DNA of 9,579 bases, from positions 1 through 9,579 of the forward strand of contig DCJS01000038.1 in assembly GCA_002319955.1 (NCBI GenBank), in the 5' to 3' direction. The notes beneath the pieces are model-generated. The model was not told where the DNA came from and did no database searches. It saw only the letters and a program-made list of their open reading frames with translations. A program made the position numbers and the translations under genes. The number at the start of each line of letters is the position of its first letter. Position 1 is the first letter of the stretch. Source of the DNA: Flavobacteriales bacterium UBA1694. Its GTDB lineage: Bacteria > Bacteroidota > Bacteroidia > Flavobacteriales > Weeksellaceae. Shown in pieces: positions 1 through 7,279 of this stretch.

Positions 1-1
1 G

Positions 2-376
2 GGTATGAAAATTCTTTTTGTCCCCTATCTCACGGATACTCAAAATGCGTACACGCGGGTTAGCCACTGTGCAGCGGCTAGAGCCATTGAAAATGAATGT
101 TACGTCGCGATTGCAGGCTGTGTGGGCAACCTGCCGAAAGTAAATAATATGGACATCCAGTACGGTAAAGCCGTTGTGTTTACGCCCTCAGATTTTCAAT
201 TTCCGTCCAATGCGATCAAAGGTGAGGCAACACCCAATACGGAGATGACTTTAATTGTAGACGTAGATTTGAATTTATTAAAAGAACTTCACCACAATGG
301 GGCGGTGCGCACCCTGACTGACCGGCGCCACGATCTCTATCAAGTCTCGCTCAAAGAGAGTCCAGAGTCCCTTTAA
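2..376 (+). CDS. Carbon-nitrogen hydrolase (nitrilase superfamily) C-terminal part; 5' end outside window
   Basis: The reading frame is open to the window edge, so the methionine at position 5 is probably internal. The visible 124 residues resemble the C-terminal third of nitrilase-fold amidohydrolases, especially the Bacteroidota proteins that fuse an N-terminal GNAT acetyltransferase domain to a hydrolase domain. Recognisable blocks are KILFVPYLTDTQNAYTRV, then ARAIENECYVAIAGCVGN, then a late stretch with PSDFQFPSNAI and TPNTEMTLIVDVDL. In this superfamily the catalytic triad is Glu-Lys-Cys. The nucleophilic Cys normally sits a few tens of residues before the first visible block, so none of the triad can be checked here. 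Substrate is unknown. The protein ends with a charged tail (RRHDLYQVSL, then a short extension). The gene converges on kdsA. The family call is firm; the GNAT fusion is inferred from homologues, not seen. Confidence 0.85.
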   Translation, partial: GMKILFVPYLTDTQNAYTRVSHCAAARAIENECYVAIAGCVGNLPKVNNMDIQYGKAVVFTPSDFQFPSNAIKGEATPNTEMTLIVDVDLNLLKELHHNGAVRTLTDRRHDLYQVSLKESPESL

Positions 377-388
377 TTTAAAATACTC

Positions 389-432
389 AAGCATATTGTT
401 TGCTATTTTATTTAAAACTTTAGTATGCTTTT
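389..432 (+). terminator. Weak candidate terminator after the hydrolase gene
   Basis: AAGCATA at 389-395 can pair with TATGCTT at 424-430, followed by TTTT at 429-432. The stem is only 7 bp and AT-rich, and the loop is 28 nt, so this is a weak candidate. It lies 12 bp after the stop codon. The rest of 377-608 holds no convincing gene. It contains a GGGG-TAT-CCCC run (582-592, with a C7 tract 589-595) of unknown meaning. Confidence 0.25.
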
Positions 433-608
433 CCATGTAGTTATGAGAACTTCTAGCATCAAATTTTCACTTATGTAAGATAGTACTCCAATTTTTATGT
501 TTTTGGCTAGCAAAGAGTAACGCGTTGGTGCAGGAACTTACAGATTGTTAAAAGTGTGTTAATTGTGCCAATTGCAAAAAAGGGGTATCCCCCCCTAAGT
601 AAAGTGCC

Positions 609-644
609 AAAAAATACCAGAGTCCAATTAATAAAGGACCCTGG
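609..644 (-). terminator. Intrinsic terminator of kdsA
   Basis: On the minus strand CCAGGGTCC (644-636) pairs with GGACTCTGG (625-617), giving 8 of 9 pairs with one mismatch around a 10-nt AT-rich loop. It is followed by TA and a run of six T (614-609). The hairpin starts 26 bp after the kdsA stop codon. Hairpin plus T-run in the right place makes an intrinsic terminator for the kdsA transcript. Confidence 0.75.
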
Positions 645-670
645 ATGATTTTCTGACTATAGCGTGGAAA

Positions 671-1480
671 TTAGAGAATGGCTTCTCTTACGCGAGTAAG
701 CTTTTCAAGCAGTCCGTCTAAGAGATCAAGACGAAGCATGTTGGCGCCATCCGATTTGGCCACACTTGGATCTTTATGGGTCTCAATAAAGAGACCGTCT
801 GCACCCACAGCAATACCAGCTTTCGCAATGGTTTCTATTAGTTCCGGGCGCCCCCCAGTGACACCAGAACTTTGATTGGGTTGTTGAAGTGAATGCGTCA
901 CATCCAAAATAACAGGCGCGTAATTTCTCATGACAGGGATTCCGCGGAAGTCTACCACTAAATCAGAATACCCGAAGGAATTTCCTCTTTCAATAATAGC
1001 CATCTTTTCGCTGCCTGAATCCTTTACTTTATCCACGGCAAACTGCATGCTTTCAGGCGATAAAAATTGGCCCTTTTTGAGCGTTACACATTTTCCTGTT
1101 TTGGCAGCGGCGACCACGAGGTCCGTTTGTCTTACTAAAAAAGCAGGGATTTGAAGCACGTCCACATACTGCGCGGCAAGCGCAGCATGGGAAATTTCAT
1201 GAATGTCTGTTGTGGTCGGAATTTTAAAGTGGTCCCCTACGTTTCTAATGATTTCAAGTGCCTTCTCATCGCCAATTCCTGTGAAAGAATCAACGCGGCT
1301 TCGGTTAGCTTTTTTAAAACTGCCTTTAAAAATATAGGGGATCTTATATTTATCACTAAGTTCGAGAACTTTTTCTGCAATCTCAAAAGCCATATCCTCA
1401 CCCTCAATGGCGCAGGGCCCAGCTATTAGAAAAAAATTGTTTGAATCTTTATGACGAATGGTATCTAAATATTGAATCAT
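671..1480 (-). CDS. kdsA: 3-deoxy-8-phosphooctulonate synthase (KDO-8-P synthase), metal-dependent type
   Basis: This cytoplasmic enzyme condenses phosphoenolpyruvate with D-arabinose 5-phosphate to KDO 8-phosphate, the precursor of the inner-core sugar KDO that links lipid A to the LPS core. The 269-residue length is normal, and the whole TIM-barrel signature is present: AGPCAIEGED (20-29), FKGSFKKANRS (51-61), TTTDIHE (89-95), QIPAFLVRQTDL (110-121), LKKGQFLSP (134-142), ERGNSFGYSDLVVDFR (164-179), DVTHSLQQPNQ (193-203), FIETH (231-235) and AKSDGANML (241-249). Cys23, His196, Glu233 and Asp244 align with the four metal ligands of the Aquifex aeolicus enzyme, whereas the metal-independent E. 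coli class has Asn in place of that Cys. This copy therefore appears metal-dependent. It starts 28 bp after the DUF1697 gene on the same strand, so the two are probably cotranscribed. A hairpin terminator follows it. Confidence 0.96.
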   Translation of the reverse strand: MIQYLDTIRHKDSNNFFLIAGPCAIEGEDMAFEIAEKVLELSDKYKIPYIFKGSFKKANRSRVDSFTGIGDEKALEIIRNVGDHFKIPTTTDIHEISHAALAAQYVDVLQIPAFLVRQTDLVVAAAKTGKCVTLKKGQFLSPESMQFAVDKVKDSGSEKMAIIERGNSFGYSDLVVDFRGIPVMRNYAPVILDVTHSLQQPNQSSGVTGGRPELIETIAKAGIAVGADGLFIETHKDPSVAKSDGANMLRLDLLDGLLEKLTRVREAIL

Positions 1481-1508
1481 ATTGGTATTTTATTGGGTTC
1501 TAGCCTTC

Positions 1509-2060
1509 TTACGAAGGCAGTATACTATTTAATTTTTGATAAATTTTCTCTACTGTATTAAAATTACGTACCGTGGTTCGAGGCTTAAGAGCTCTTCGAG
1601 CCAGGGCCTTGGATACGTTTGAATCTGTTGTTGAGTTTTTAGAAACTTGCCAATAAAGAACCCCACTTGAAATCTTGAGCAGCTCGCCTGGCAGTAACTC
1701 TAAAGGCAGGACTTCATTTAGAAGCCACTCCCCAGTTTGCTCACTAATCACTACGTAAGAATGAAAATCGGCATTCTGTTTCAGTGGATTTTCTTTCAAA
1801 ATGGAAGCAATCTGCTCAATGGTTAAAAGAAAAATCTCGCTCTTAAAATTAAAGCGTTTCTCTAAGGTAGCTCTTAGAAGTTCCTTAAGTTCCACCGCCG
1901 GTAAGTCACTTTGAAAAAGTAAGTTTCCCGAGGCTAAAACTGTACTCACCTGCTTAAGCTCTTCAATTTCAAAAGCCTTCACCAGGGCCTGCATTTTTAA
2001 TCTAGACCCATTTACATTTATGGCTCGCAAAAAGGCGCAGTAAAGTCCAGTTGATTTCAT
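1509..2060 (-). CDS. DUF1697 family protein
   Basis: The 183-residue protein has the typical DUF1697 pattern: an N-terminal FLRAINVNG block (10-18), a LASGNLLFQSD block (42-52), a middle region with ADFHSYVVIS (97-106), and a C-terminal TTVRNFNTVEKI block (162-173). Family members are small cytoplasmic alpha/beta proteins with no established biochemical role, so no function is assigned. No signal peptide or membrane segment is visible. The ATG at 2060 fits because the FLRAINVNG block usually begins within about ten residues of the start. It lies 28 bp upstream of kdsA on the same strand, with no terminator between them, suggesting an operon. I see no functional link to LPS synthesis. A -7-like box lies about 40 bp upstream. 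Confidence 0.88.
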   Translation of the reverse strand: MKSTGLYCAFLRAINVNGSRLKMQALVKAFEIEELKQVSTVLASGNLLFQSDLPAVELKELLRATLEKRFNFKSEIFLLTIEQIASILKENPLKQNADFHSYVVISEQTGEWLLNEVLPLELLPGELLKISSGVLYWQVSKNSTTDSNVSKALARRALKPRTTVRNFNTVEKIYQKLNSILPS

Positions 2061-2100
2061 AAAGGAGTTCTGTGTTCGGCTTGTTTCCCCGAACTGACTA

Positions 2101-2108
2101 CAAAAATA
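2101..2108 (-). promoter_or_regulatory. -7 promoter box for the DUF1697-kdsA unit
   Basis: Read on the minus strand this is TATTTTTG, an exact match to the Bacteroidota housekeeping -7 consensus TAnnTTTG. It sits 40 bp before the DUF1697 start, giving a leader of roughly 30 nt. The expected -33 TTG is not clear; TGTG lies at about the right distance. The call rests on the -7 box and position alone. Confidence 0.45.
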
Positions 2109-2112
2109 AGGC

Positions 2113-2211
2113 TAATTTTGGAAACTCACATCTTACACTATGAAATTGCAAGCTTCAGAGTTTATCTACGAAAACAAAATCTCCTTTAAATCGCTTTACA
2201 GAAGGTTGTAA
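2113..2211 (+). other. Possible promoter plus 23-codon mini-ORF, perhaps a broken gene
   Basis: TAATTTTG at 2113-2120 matches the TAnnTTTG box exactly, and an ATG follows at 2140. The ORF encodes MKLQASEFIYENKISFKSLY plus three residues and stops at 2209-2211. Shifting to the next frame at about 2201-2207 gives a further open stretch to about 2303 that includes the residues CKLPALCEVILIGKRKLYLV. The two pieces read together like one small basic protein split by a frameshift, but no family is recognised. Short AT-rich ORFs arise by chance, so this is speculative. It overlaps no gene. Confidence 0.2.
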
Positions 2212-2401
2212 ATTACCCGCATTATGCGAAGTTATTTTAATCGGTAAAAGAAAGCTCTATTTGGTTATTAAAACAATTAATTTACTAAAAAAAAGCAATT
2301 AAATTCTTTTTGCAAATAAAATTTACAAAACTTGATCGCAGGTCCATTATGTCTCGCCTAAAGAAAAATGGATACGAGTAGAAAGCTTTTAATTACCTTT
2401 A

Positions 2402-2444
2402 AGAAAATCGCCCAACACTAAATAGTAATTAATGCTGGGCGATT
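2402..2444 (-). terminator. Intrinsic terminator of the DUF2723 gene
   Basis: On the minus strand AATCGCCCA (2444-2436) pairs perfectly with TGGGCGATT (2414-2406), with a few more pairs inside the loop. The last stem T residues run into TTCTT toward 2402. The hairpin lies about 34 bp after the stop codon of the DUF2723 gene. The T-run is interrupted by a C, but the strong GC stem makes termination likely. Confidence 0.7.
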
Positions 2445-2477
2445 CTGCTAAAAGTTGATGTGGAAAGCTTCCCTTTC

Positions 2478-5400
2478 CTACTGAGTAACTTGCATTAATT
2501 GCGTTTCAATCTGCTTTAATTTCTCAGGCCCGTAAGTGGAGTCGTAAGGTTTGAATACTTCAAATAAATAGTGGTAGAAAGGGATGATATCCTGAAGCTT
2601 GTCGGCCTGCGAATAAGCCTTCTCCTTGCCCATCGCTTCTAAGTCTTTCATGAAGTCTGCATAGCGCTTATCAATGGGTGCAAGACCTTTAACAAGGTAG
2701 CCGTAGGCTTTCTTACTCTCCCCACGGGCCTCATAGGCTTCTGTGACTGCCCCGATAACCATGGAATATTCTAAAGGTTTGGTGCGAAGTGCACGGCCTG
2801 TAAAGCGCTGCTCCTCTTTTGAAAACCCTGTATAGTAGTCGTATTCTTCGAAAATACCCTTAATAAGCTGTTGCGCTAAGGCAAGTCCTTTTTCATCCTG
2901 TCCTGCAAGGATATACCCATAGACCATGGTGCTTAATGTACGGGGATCGTCATACTTTTTGACTGGAATTTCTGCTGCGGCCAAATCAAGAAGCTCGATG
3001 GCCTTAGCTTTCTGTCCTGATTTAACGAGCGATTCTGCGGCGCGAGCAACTGAATTCCGATACCCAATGATATTCTGAGTACAGGTTTCATCAAAATGAA
3101 CCGAAAGATCTTTGAAATTTCCCCAACGGTAGTTCTTTACAATATTATAGAGTGATTCTCCATCAACGCGGCCTAGTTCTCCTGTGTCACTCTCTGGCGT
3201 ATGAATTGGTACGAGACGGTAAGAGAACCCATCGTATTGCAGATACTCGCTTAAGTAAAATATATTTTCATTGTCGTACACGCCTCCTGTAGAGAAATTA
3301 ATCGAACGTTTCCAATCAAAATTTGCTAAGATATCAAGCAGAAGCAGATTGTTTTTAAAGAGATTCGTGCTGGCATAATCAATCGTAATTTGATCTACAA
3401 CCTTGTCTAAGTCGCTTGCCTTCACGATGCCAGCTTTAAGCGCATTCTGCTTATTTACGGGAATGACTAATTTTGAGACTGGAAGAATGTTAAAGCGTTC
3501 GTATTTCCCCTCACCGAAAAGGATCTTTAAGATCGCATCCTTCCCTGGTGATTTTCGTTTCAAGAATTCTAAGGCCTCTTTAATTGGCATGGAATCCATC
3601 TGCTTAAATTTCTGGAACTCCTCCATCTGAGCGCTTGAAAGGCCTCGCCCCGGCAAATCACTAAGTAAATCTTGCCATTGGTCCTTAGACATCACATAGA
3701 TTTGGTCGTTTACACCCTCGCGGAAATGCTCATGGCTAAGAGTGGAAGGAATCGGCATCGAATTATACGTTCTTCGCTTCATCTGGTCAATATTCCAAGG
3801 TGTGGATAAAAGCGTAAAATTCACCACCTTCACATCGTCTCTAAACTGCTCTGTTTCCTGAAGTCCCCAAATTGGGTACGTATCATTATCCCCATAGACA
3901 AATAAAAGGCCATTTTCAGGGAGCGATTTTAGGGTAGAATAAGAAAAATCATACGCAGCGGAGCGGCCGCTTCGGTCGTGGGAATTGTAATTTTGAAAGC
4001 CCATCATAGCTGGAATTCCTAATAATAGAACCCCTCCAACAAATAAGGCGGCATTCGATTTCACTTTCTTTTGTAGCTCTAATAGCAAAGAGCCGGCCCC
4101 AAGTCCAATCCAAATTGAAAAGGCAAAAAAGGATCCCACCATGGCGTAATCTCTTTCTCTTACTTCAAAAGGTTTCACGCCCGTGTAGAAAATAATTCCC
4201 ACACTGGTAAGCACAAAGAGCGCTAGAATCGCATAGAACCTACCAAAGTCTCTATTGAGTTGGAAGAACATGCCCAAAAGACCGAGCAGTAGCGGTAAAA
4301 AGAAAAAGGCTACGGTGCTTTCGTTTTTATATTTTTGAGGAACTTGGTCCTGGTTCCCCCAAAGCGCATTATCAATAAAGGAGATTCCAGAGATCCAATT
4401 GCCCCGGTTATTCTCCATGTGGCCTTCCAGGTCGTTTTGACGTCCCACAAAGTTCCACATCAAGTAGCGTACAAAGTAATAGCCGTTTTGAAAGGTTACA
4501 AAATAATCCAGATTCTGCAAAAACGAGGGCCTCTGCACATTAATCAAATTGTAAGGCTTTATTTGTAAATAATCCGCCACTTCAATTTCTCCACTTTCGT
4601 ATTTCGCACGAAGCTCGTCAAAGATTTGATGCGCTTCTTGAGAATCGGCATACTCAGGGTTATCAAAATTAAAGGTGAAATCCGGAGCGCCGTACATGGC
4701 GATATAATTAGCCATCACGTCTTTATCGTCGTTAAACATTCGGGGCATAATAGAAATATGGTCCTGTCCGTAAACGTAATTAAAGCGCTCGCCTACTTTT
4801 CTATACGATTGGGTGGATTCGTCTTTTTCATAAACATCACCCGTTTTGATTTGCTTGAAAGACCCGTCTTCGTTTTTGACCATGCCATCAAAATCGAGGG
4901 CTTGGGTGTAGTTTTGGCCTTTAAAAATTGGCCAGTCGCCGTACTGGACTCTGTTGTAATAATCCAGCATCCCAATGGCATTATCCGGGTTATTTAAATT
5001 CATTGGCGGATTTGCATTGGCCCGAATTGGAATCACAAGCCAGCAGGAGAAACCAATAATCATGAATACCACCGCAAGTACAGAGCTTTGAAGTAGCGCC
5101 CCTTTTGTGCGGGCAAACTTAATCAGAAAGTACGCCGCGCTAACTAAGAGAATAAACGCAATTAAGGTTCCCGAGTGAAATGGAAGACCAATACCGTTGA
5201 CAGCAAAGATTTCAACTTTCCCGAAAAAGCTCATAACCACGGGGAAGATTAGCTTAAACACAAAAATAAGGACCCCAAGGGTGATTAAATTGGCGTAAAG
5301 AAAGCTCTTCCAAGTAAAGGCGTAGTTTCGTGCGTAATAAATAAGACAAACCGCTGGAATAACGAGCATTGACATCATGTGTACCCCCACAGAAAGGCCT

Positions 5401-5960
5401 AAGGTAAAAGCAATAAGGATTAGCCAGCGCTCACTTCCCTTCTCATGGAAATCGGCCTCCCATTTGGTGATTAGCCAGAGCATTAATGCAATAAATAAAA
5501 TGGCCATGGAGTAAACTTCTCCCTCCACAGCGGAAAACCAGAAGGTATCCGAAAAGGTGAAAGCCAAAGCCCCCACAAGCCCTGCAAAAAGGACCGCTAT
5601 TTTTTCATTTTTAGAAAGATCGCCATCTTGTTTAAGAAGAATTCGACGAATAAGATGGGTAATGGTCCAAAATAAGAACAGAATGGTTAAGGCTGAAAAC
5701 AGGGCAGACATCCCGTTAATTACAAGGGCATAATTTGAGCCATCTCCAAGAGCAAGCATGGCAAACACGGCGCCAACGAGCTGAAATAAGGCAGCACCGG
5801 GCGCATGGGTCACTTCAAGTTTCACGGCAGATGAAATGTATTCTCCGGTATCCCAGAAACTTAATTTTCGTTCCATCGTAGAGAAGTAGGTCAGTAGCGC
5901 AATGCCAAATACGCCCCATCCTAAGGCTGTATTCCAAGTCTTAAACGTCCAGTTTTTCAT
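2478..5960 (-). CDS. DUF2723 polytopic membrane protein, protein O-mannosyltransferase (TMEM260/GT117) type
   Basis: The 1160-residue protein has three regions. Residues about 12-312 contain around nine hydrophobic segments and the N-terminal DUF2723 signature: FWDTGEYI (35-42), THAPGAALF (51-59), AVEGEVYS (144-151) and GVHMM (192-196). A large hydrophilic loop (about 313-540, beginning RANANPPMNLNNP) probably lies outside the membrane. It is followed by about four more segments (about 545-655) that include the ERDYAMVGSFFAF block near 603. The last 500 residues are soluble, with a VYGDNDTYPIWGLQETEQFR block near 690 and a helical, TPR-like stretch near 975-1090. The acidic residues after the first segment match the catalytic loop position of GT-C glycosyltransferases. 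Human TMEM260, a DUF2723 protein, is an O-mannosyltransferase. Transfer of a sugar from a lipid-linked donor to exported proteins is therefore the best guess; substrate is unknown. It is transcribed alone, divergently from capA. Confidence 0.85.
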   Translation of the reverse strand: MKNWTFKTWNTALGWGVFGIALLTYFSTMERKLSFWDTGEYISSAVKLEVTHAPGAALFQLVGAVFAMLALGDGSNYALVINGMSALFSALTILFLFWTITHLIRRILLKQDGDLSKNEKIAVLFAGLVGALAFTFSDTFWFSAVEGEVYSMAILFIALMLWLITKWEADFHEKGSERWLILIAFTLGLSVGVHMMSMLVIPAVCLIYYARNYAFTWKSFLYANLITLGVLIFVFKLIFPVVMSFFGKVEIFAVNGIGLPFHSGTLIAFILLVSAAYFLIKFARTKGALLQSSVLAVVFMIIGFSCWLVIPIRANANPPMNLNNPDNAIGMLDYYNRVQYGDWPIFKGQNYTQALDFDGMVKNEDGSFKQIKTGDVYEKDESTQSYRKVGERFNYVYGQDHISIMPRMFNDDKDVMANYIAMYGAPDFTFNFDNPEYADSQEAHQIFDELRAKYESGEIEVADYLQIKPYNLINVQRPSFLQNLDYFVTFQNGYYFVRYLMWNFVGRQNDLEGHMENNRGNWISGISFIDNALWGNQDQVPQKYKNESTVAFFFLPLLLGLLGMFFQLNRDFGRFYAILALFVLTSVGIIFYTGVKPFEVRERDYAMVGSFFAFSIWIGLGAGSLLLELQKKVKSNAALFVGGVLLLGIPAMMGFQNYNSHDRSGRSAAYDFSYSTLKSLPENGLLFVYGDNDTYPIWGLQETEQFRDDVKVVNFTLLSTPWNIDQMKRRTYNSMPIPSTLSHEHFREGVNDQIYVMSKDQWQDLLSDLPGRGLSSAQMEEFQKFKQMDSMPIKEALEFLKRKSPGKDAILKILFGEGKYERFNILPVSKLVIPVNKQNALKAGIVKASDLDKVVDQITIDYASTNLFKNNLLLLDILANFDWKRSINFSTGGVYDNENIFYLSEYLQYDGFSYRLVPIHTPESDTGELGRVDGESLYNIVKNYRWGNFKDLSVHFDETCTQNIIGYRNSVARAAESLVKSGQKAKAIELLDLAAAEIPVKKYDDPRTLSTMVYGYILAGQDEKGLALAQQLIKGIFEEYDYYTGFSKEEQRFTGRALRTKPLEYSMVIGAVTEAYEARGESKKAYGYLVKGLAPIDKRYADFMKDLEAMGKEKAYSQADKLQDIIPFYHYLFEVFKPYDSTYGPEKLKQIETQLMQVTQ

Positions 5961-5978
5961 TCGTCTTAATTAATGATG

Positions 5979-5986
5979 CGAAAATA
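5979..5986 (-). promoter_or_regulatory. Near-consensus -7 box for the DUF2723 gene
   Basis: Read on the minus strand this is TATTTTCG, one base off TAnnTTTG, 18 bp before the ATG. No clear -33 TTG is present at the right distance, and the leader would be very short. A weak call. Confidence 0.3.
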
Positions 5987-6035
5987 GGATTTTTTATCGT
6001 AAAAGGCTCGGTTCTTGAACTATAAATTTAAGTTT

Positions 6036-6053
6036 CCTTACAAGCTTTCAAGG
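6036..6053. promoter_or_regulatory. Imperfect palindrome in the divergent control region
   Basis: CCTTACAAGCTTTCAAGG is symmetrical at 14 of 18 positions around a central AAGCTT. It lies between the divergent DUF2723 and capA starts, upstream of both candidate -7 boxes, where a dimeric regulator could bind. A shorter dyad, GTTC-TT-GAAC, is at 6011-6020. No known operator is recognised. Confidence 0.25.
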
Positions 6054-6140
6054 GCGATTTTCCTCGTCTTAAAGTACCTAAATATGAGAAATCACATGCT
6101 AAAAGCAGGGCCGCCTCTGCCTTAAATCAATAATTTTTCG

Positions 6141-6148
6141 TATTTTTG
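6141..6148 (+). promoter_or_regulatory. -7 promoter box of capA
   Basis: TATTTTTG matches TAnnTTTG exactly and ends 26 bp before the capA ATG, a usual spacing for Bacteroidota promoters. The expected TTG about 20 bp upstream is not evident (the region reads TCTGCCTTAAATC). The region from here to the ATG has no Shine-Dalgarno sequence, as usual in this phylum. Confidence 0.5.
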
Positions 6149-6174
6149 CAAATGCTTTTTTAGCACCATTTAAA

Positions 6175-7212
6175 ATGACAAAAGTTTACAATAACATTCT
6201 GGAACTGATTGGAAAAACCCCTATGGTAAAACTCAATCATGTGACTGAAGGTACTGAGGCCTCTGTGTATGCAAAGTTGGAAGCGTTTAATCCTGGACAC
6301 AGTGCCAAGGACCGAATCGCCCTTCACATCATTGAATCGGCAGAGAGAAAAGGGCTTCTTAAAAAGGGCTCAACCATCGTCGAAACAACCTCAGGAAATA
6401 CCGGTTTTTCGGTGGCTATGGTTAGCGTTGTGAAAGGCTACCAATGCATTCTTGCGGTGAGCGATAAAACCAAGCCAGAGAAGATTGCATTTCTTGAATC
6501 TTTAGGCGCTAAGGTTCACGTCTGCCCGGCGAATGTCGAGCCAGACGATCCAAGGTCGTACTATGAAGTGGCTAAACGCATTGCTCAGGCGACCCCAAAC
6601 TCAGTCTATATTAACCAGTATTTTAACGAACTAAATACCGAGGCGCATTACCTAAGTACTGGACCTGAAATTTGGGAACAGACGGAGGGAAAAATCACCC
6701 ATCTTTTTGCCTGCACAGGAACGGGAGGAACCCTAACAGGAGCCGCCAAATTTCTGAAACAGCAAAACCCAGACATTAAGATTATTGGTGTTGATGCCGT
6801 AGGATCTATTTTGAAAGGGTATTTTGATACCGGTAAAATTAATCCAGCAGATATAGGACCCTACCAAATTGAAGGCATGGGTAAAAACCTTATTCCTGGA
6901 GCCCTTCTTTTTGACCAAATTGATTCCTATGTTCGTGTGAACGACCAGGAGTCTGCTTATCGAACTCGCGAGATTGCTCTTCGCGAAGGAATCATGGGGG
7001 GTTACACAACGGGCGCTGTAACTCAAGGGTTTATTCAATATAATGAGCTTCACCCCTTTAGTGCTACGGACCTTGTGGTTCTTATTTATCCCGACCATGG
7101 CTCGCGCTACATGACCAAGGTCTATAGCGATACATGGATGGCCGAACAAGGCTTCTTAGAACCCTTAGAAAAAACTAAAGATTCAAGCCTAAGCCCCGAG
7201 CGAGTCGATTAA
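6175..7212 (+). CDS. capA: PLP-dependent cysteate synthase (CapA-like; cystathionine beta-synthase fold)
   Basis: This 345-residue fold-type II PLP enzyme is of the cysteine synthase/cystathionine beta-synthase group. The PLP lysine is Lys45 in NPGHSAKDRI. The substrate loop is TTSGNTG (71-77), the PLP-phosphate loop is TGTGGT (181-186), and IEGMG (232-236) and PDHGSRYMTK (306-315) follow. The end, through SDTWMAEQGF, is closer to cystathionine beta-synthase than to CysK, but there is no haem-binding N-terminus and no C-terminal CBS domain pair. In Bacteroidota, CapA (Capnocytophaga ochracea) is a close relative of cystathionine beta-synthase that makes L-cysteate from O-phospho-L-serine and sulfite. 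The neighbouring acyltransferase gene supports that role over cystathionine or cysteine synthesis. The PLP family is certain; the substrate is inferred from family knowledge and context. The ATG at 6175 places the NNILELIGKTPMVKL block at the normal distance from the start. Confidence 0.75.
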   Translation: MTKVYNNILELIGKTPMVKLNHVTEGTEASVYAKLEAFNPGHSAKDRIALHIIESAERKGLLKKGSTIVETTSGNTGFSVAMVSVVKGYQCILAVSDKTKPEKIAFLESLGAKVHVCPANVEPDDPRSYYEVAKRIAQATPNSVYINQYFNELNTEAHYLSTGPEIWEQTEGKITHLFACTGTGGTLTGAAKFLKQQNPDIKIIGVDAVGSILKGYFDTGKINPADIGPYQIEGMGKNLIPGALLFDQIDSYVRVNDQESAYRTREIALREGIMGGYTTGAVTQGFIQYNELHPFSATDLVVLIYPDHGSRYMTKVYSDTWMAEQGFLEPLEKTKDSSLSPERVD

Positions 7213-7235
7213 CCTTAATTAGGCTTTAACACTCA

Positions 7236-7267
7236 GGTCTTTGCCAATGCAAAAGACCCAATTTTTG
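7236..7267 (+). terminator. Hairpin terminator or attenuator between capA and capB
   Basis: GGTCTTTGC (7236-7244) pairs with GCAAAAGACC (7249-7258), giving nine pairs with one bulged A and a CAAT loop. After CA comes ATTTTTG (7261-7267). It starts 24 bp past the capA stop. The two-base gap and broken T-run make it moderate in strength, so partial readthrough into capB is possible. Confidence 0.55.
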
Positions 7268-7279
7268 TTAAATTTTCCT

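Larger units (their letters stand above)
2061..2477. other. 417 bp intergenic region
   Basis: This gap between two minus-strand genes holds the DUF1697 promoter box, an opposed + strand box (2113-2120), a 23-codon + ORF (2140-2211) with a possible frameshifted continuation to about 2303, an AT-rich stretch around 2270-2330, and the DUF2723 terminator (2402-2444). A 10-codon ORF at 2349-2381 is too short to support. No RNA gene or mobile element was recognised. Confidence 0.6.

Noticed and set aside
582..595. GGGG-TAT-CCCCCCC as a phase-variable tract or terminator
   Set aside because: The stem is only 4 bp with no T-run, and the C7 tract is not in a gene or at a recognisable promoter.
362..625. 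CCAGAGTCC at 362-370 and again at 617-625
   Set aside because: One copy is coding and the other is an arm of the kdsA terminator; a single 9-mer match is compatible with chance.
2061..2070. AAAGGAG next to the DUF1697 start
   Set aside because: It is on the plus strand; the gene runs on the minus strand, where this reads CTCCTTT, so it is not a ribosome binding site.
2349..2381. ATG-started 10-codon ORF
   Set aside because: Too short, no ribosome signal or promoter, no peptide family recognised.
4626..4997. 123-codon open frame on the plus strand
   Set aside because: It is antisense to the DUF2723 gene across its conserved soluble loop; hydrophobic and isoleucine-rich by frame effect, with no recognisable domain.
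6733..7149. 138-codon open frame on the minus strand
   Set aside because: It lies wholly inside capA in antisense, has no family resemblance, and the capA frame has complete motifs throughout.
6175..7212. Plain cysteine synthase (CysK) or cystathionine beta-synthase call
   Set aside because: Not excluded, but the end of the protein is unlike CysK, regulatory CBS domains are missing, and the acyltransferase neighbour fits cysteate synthase better.
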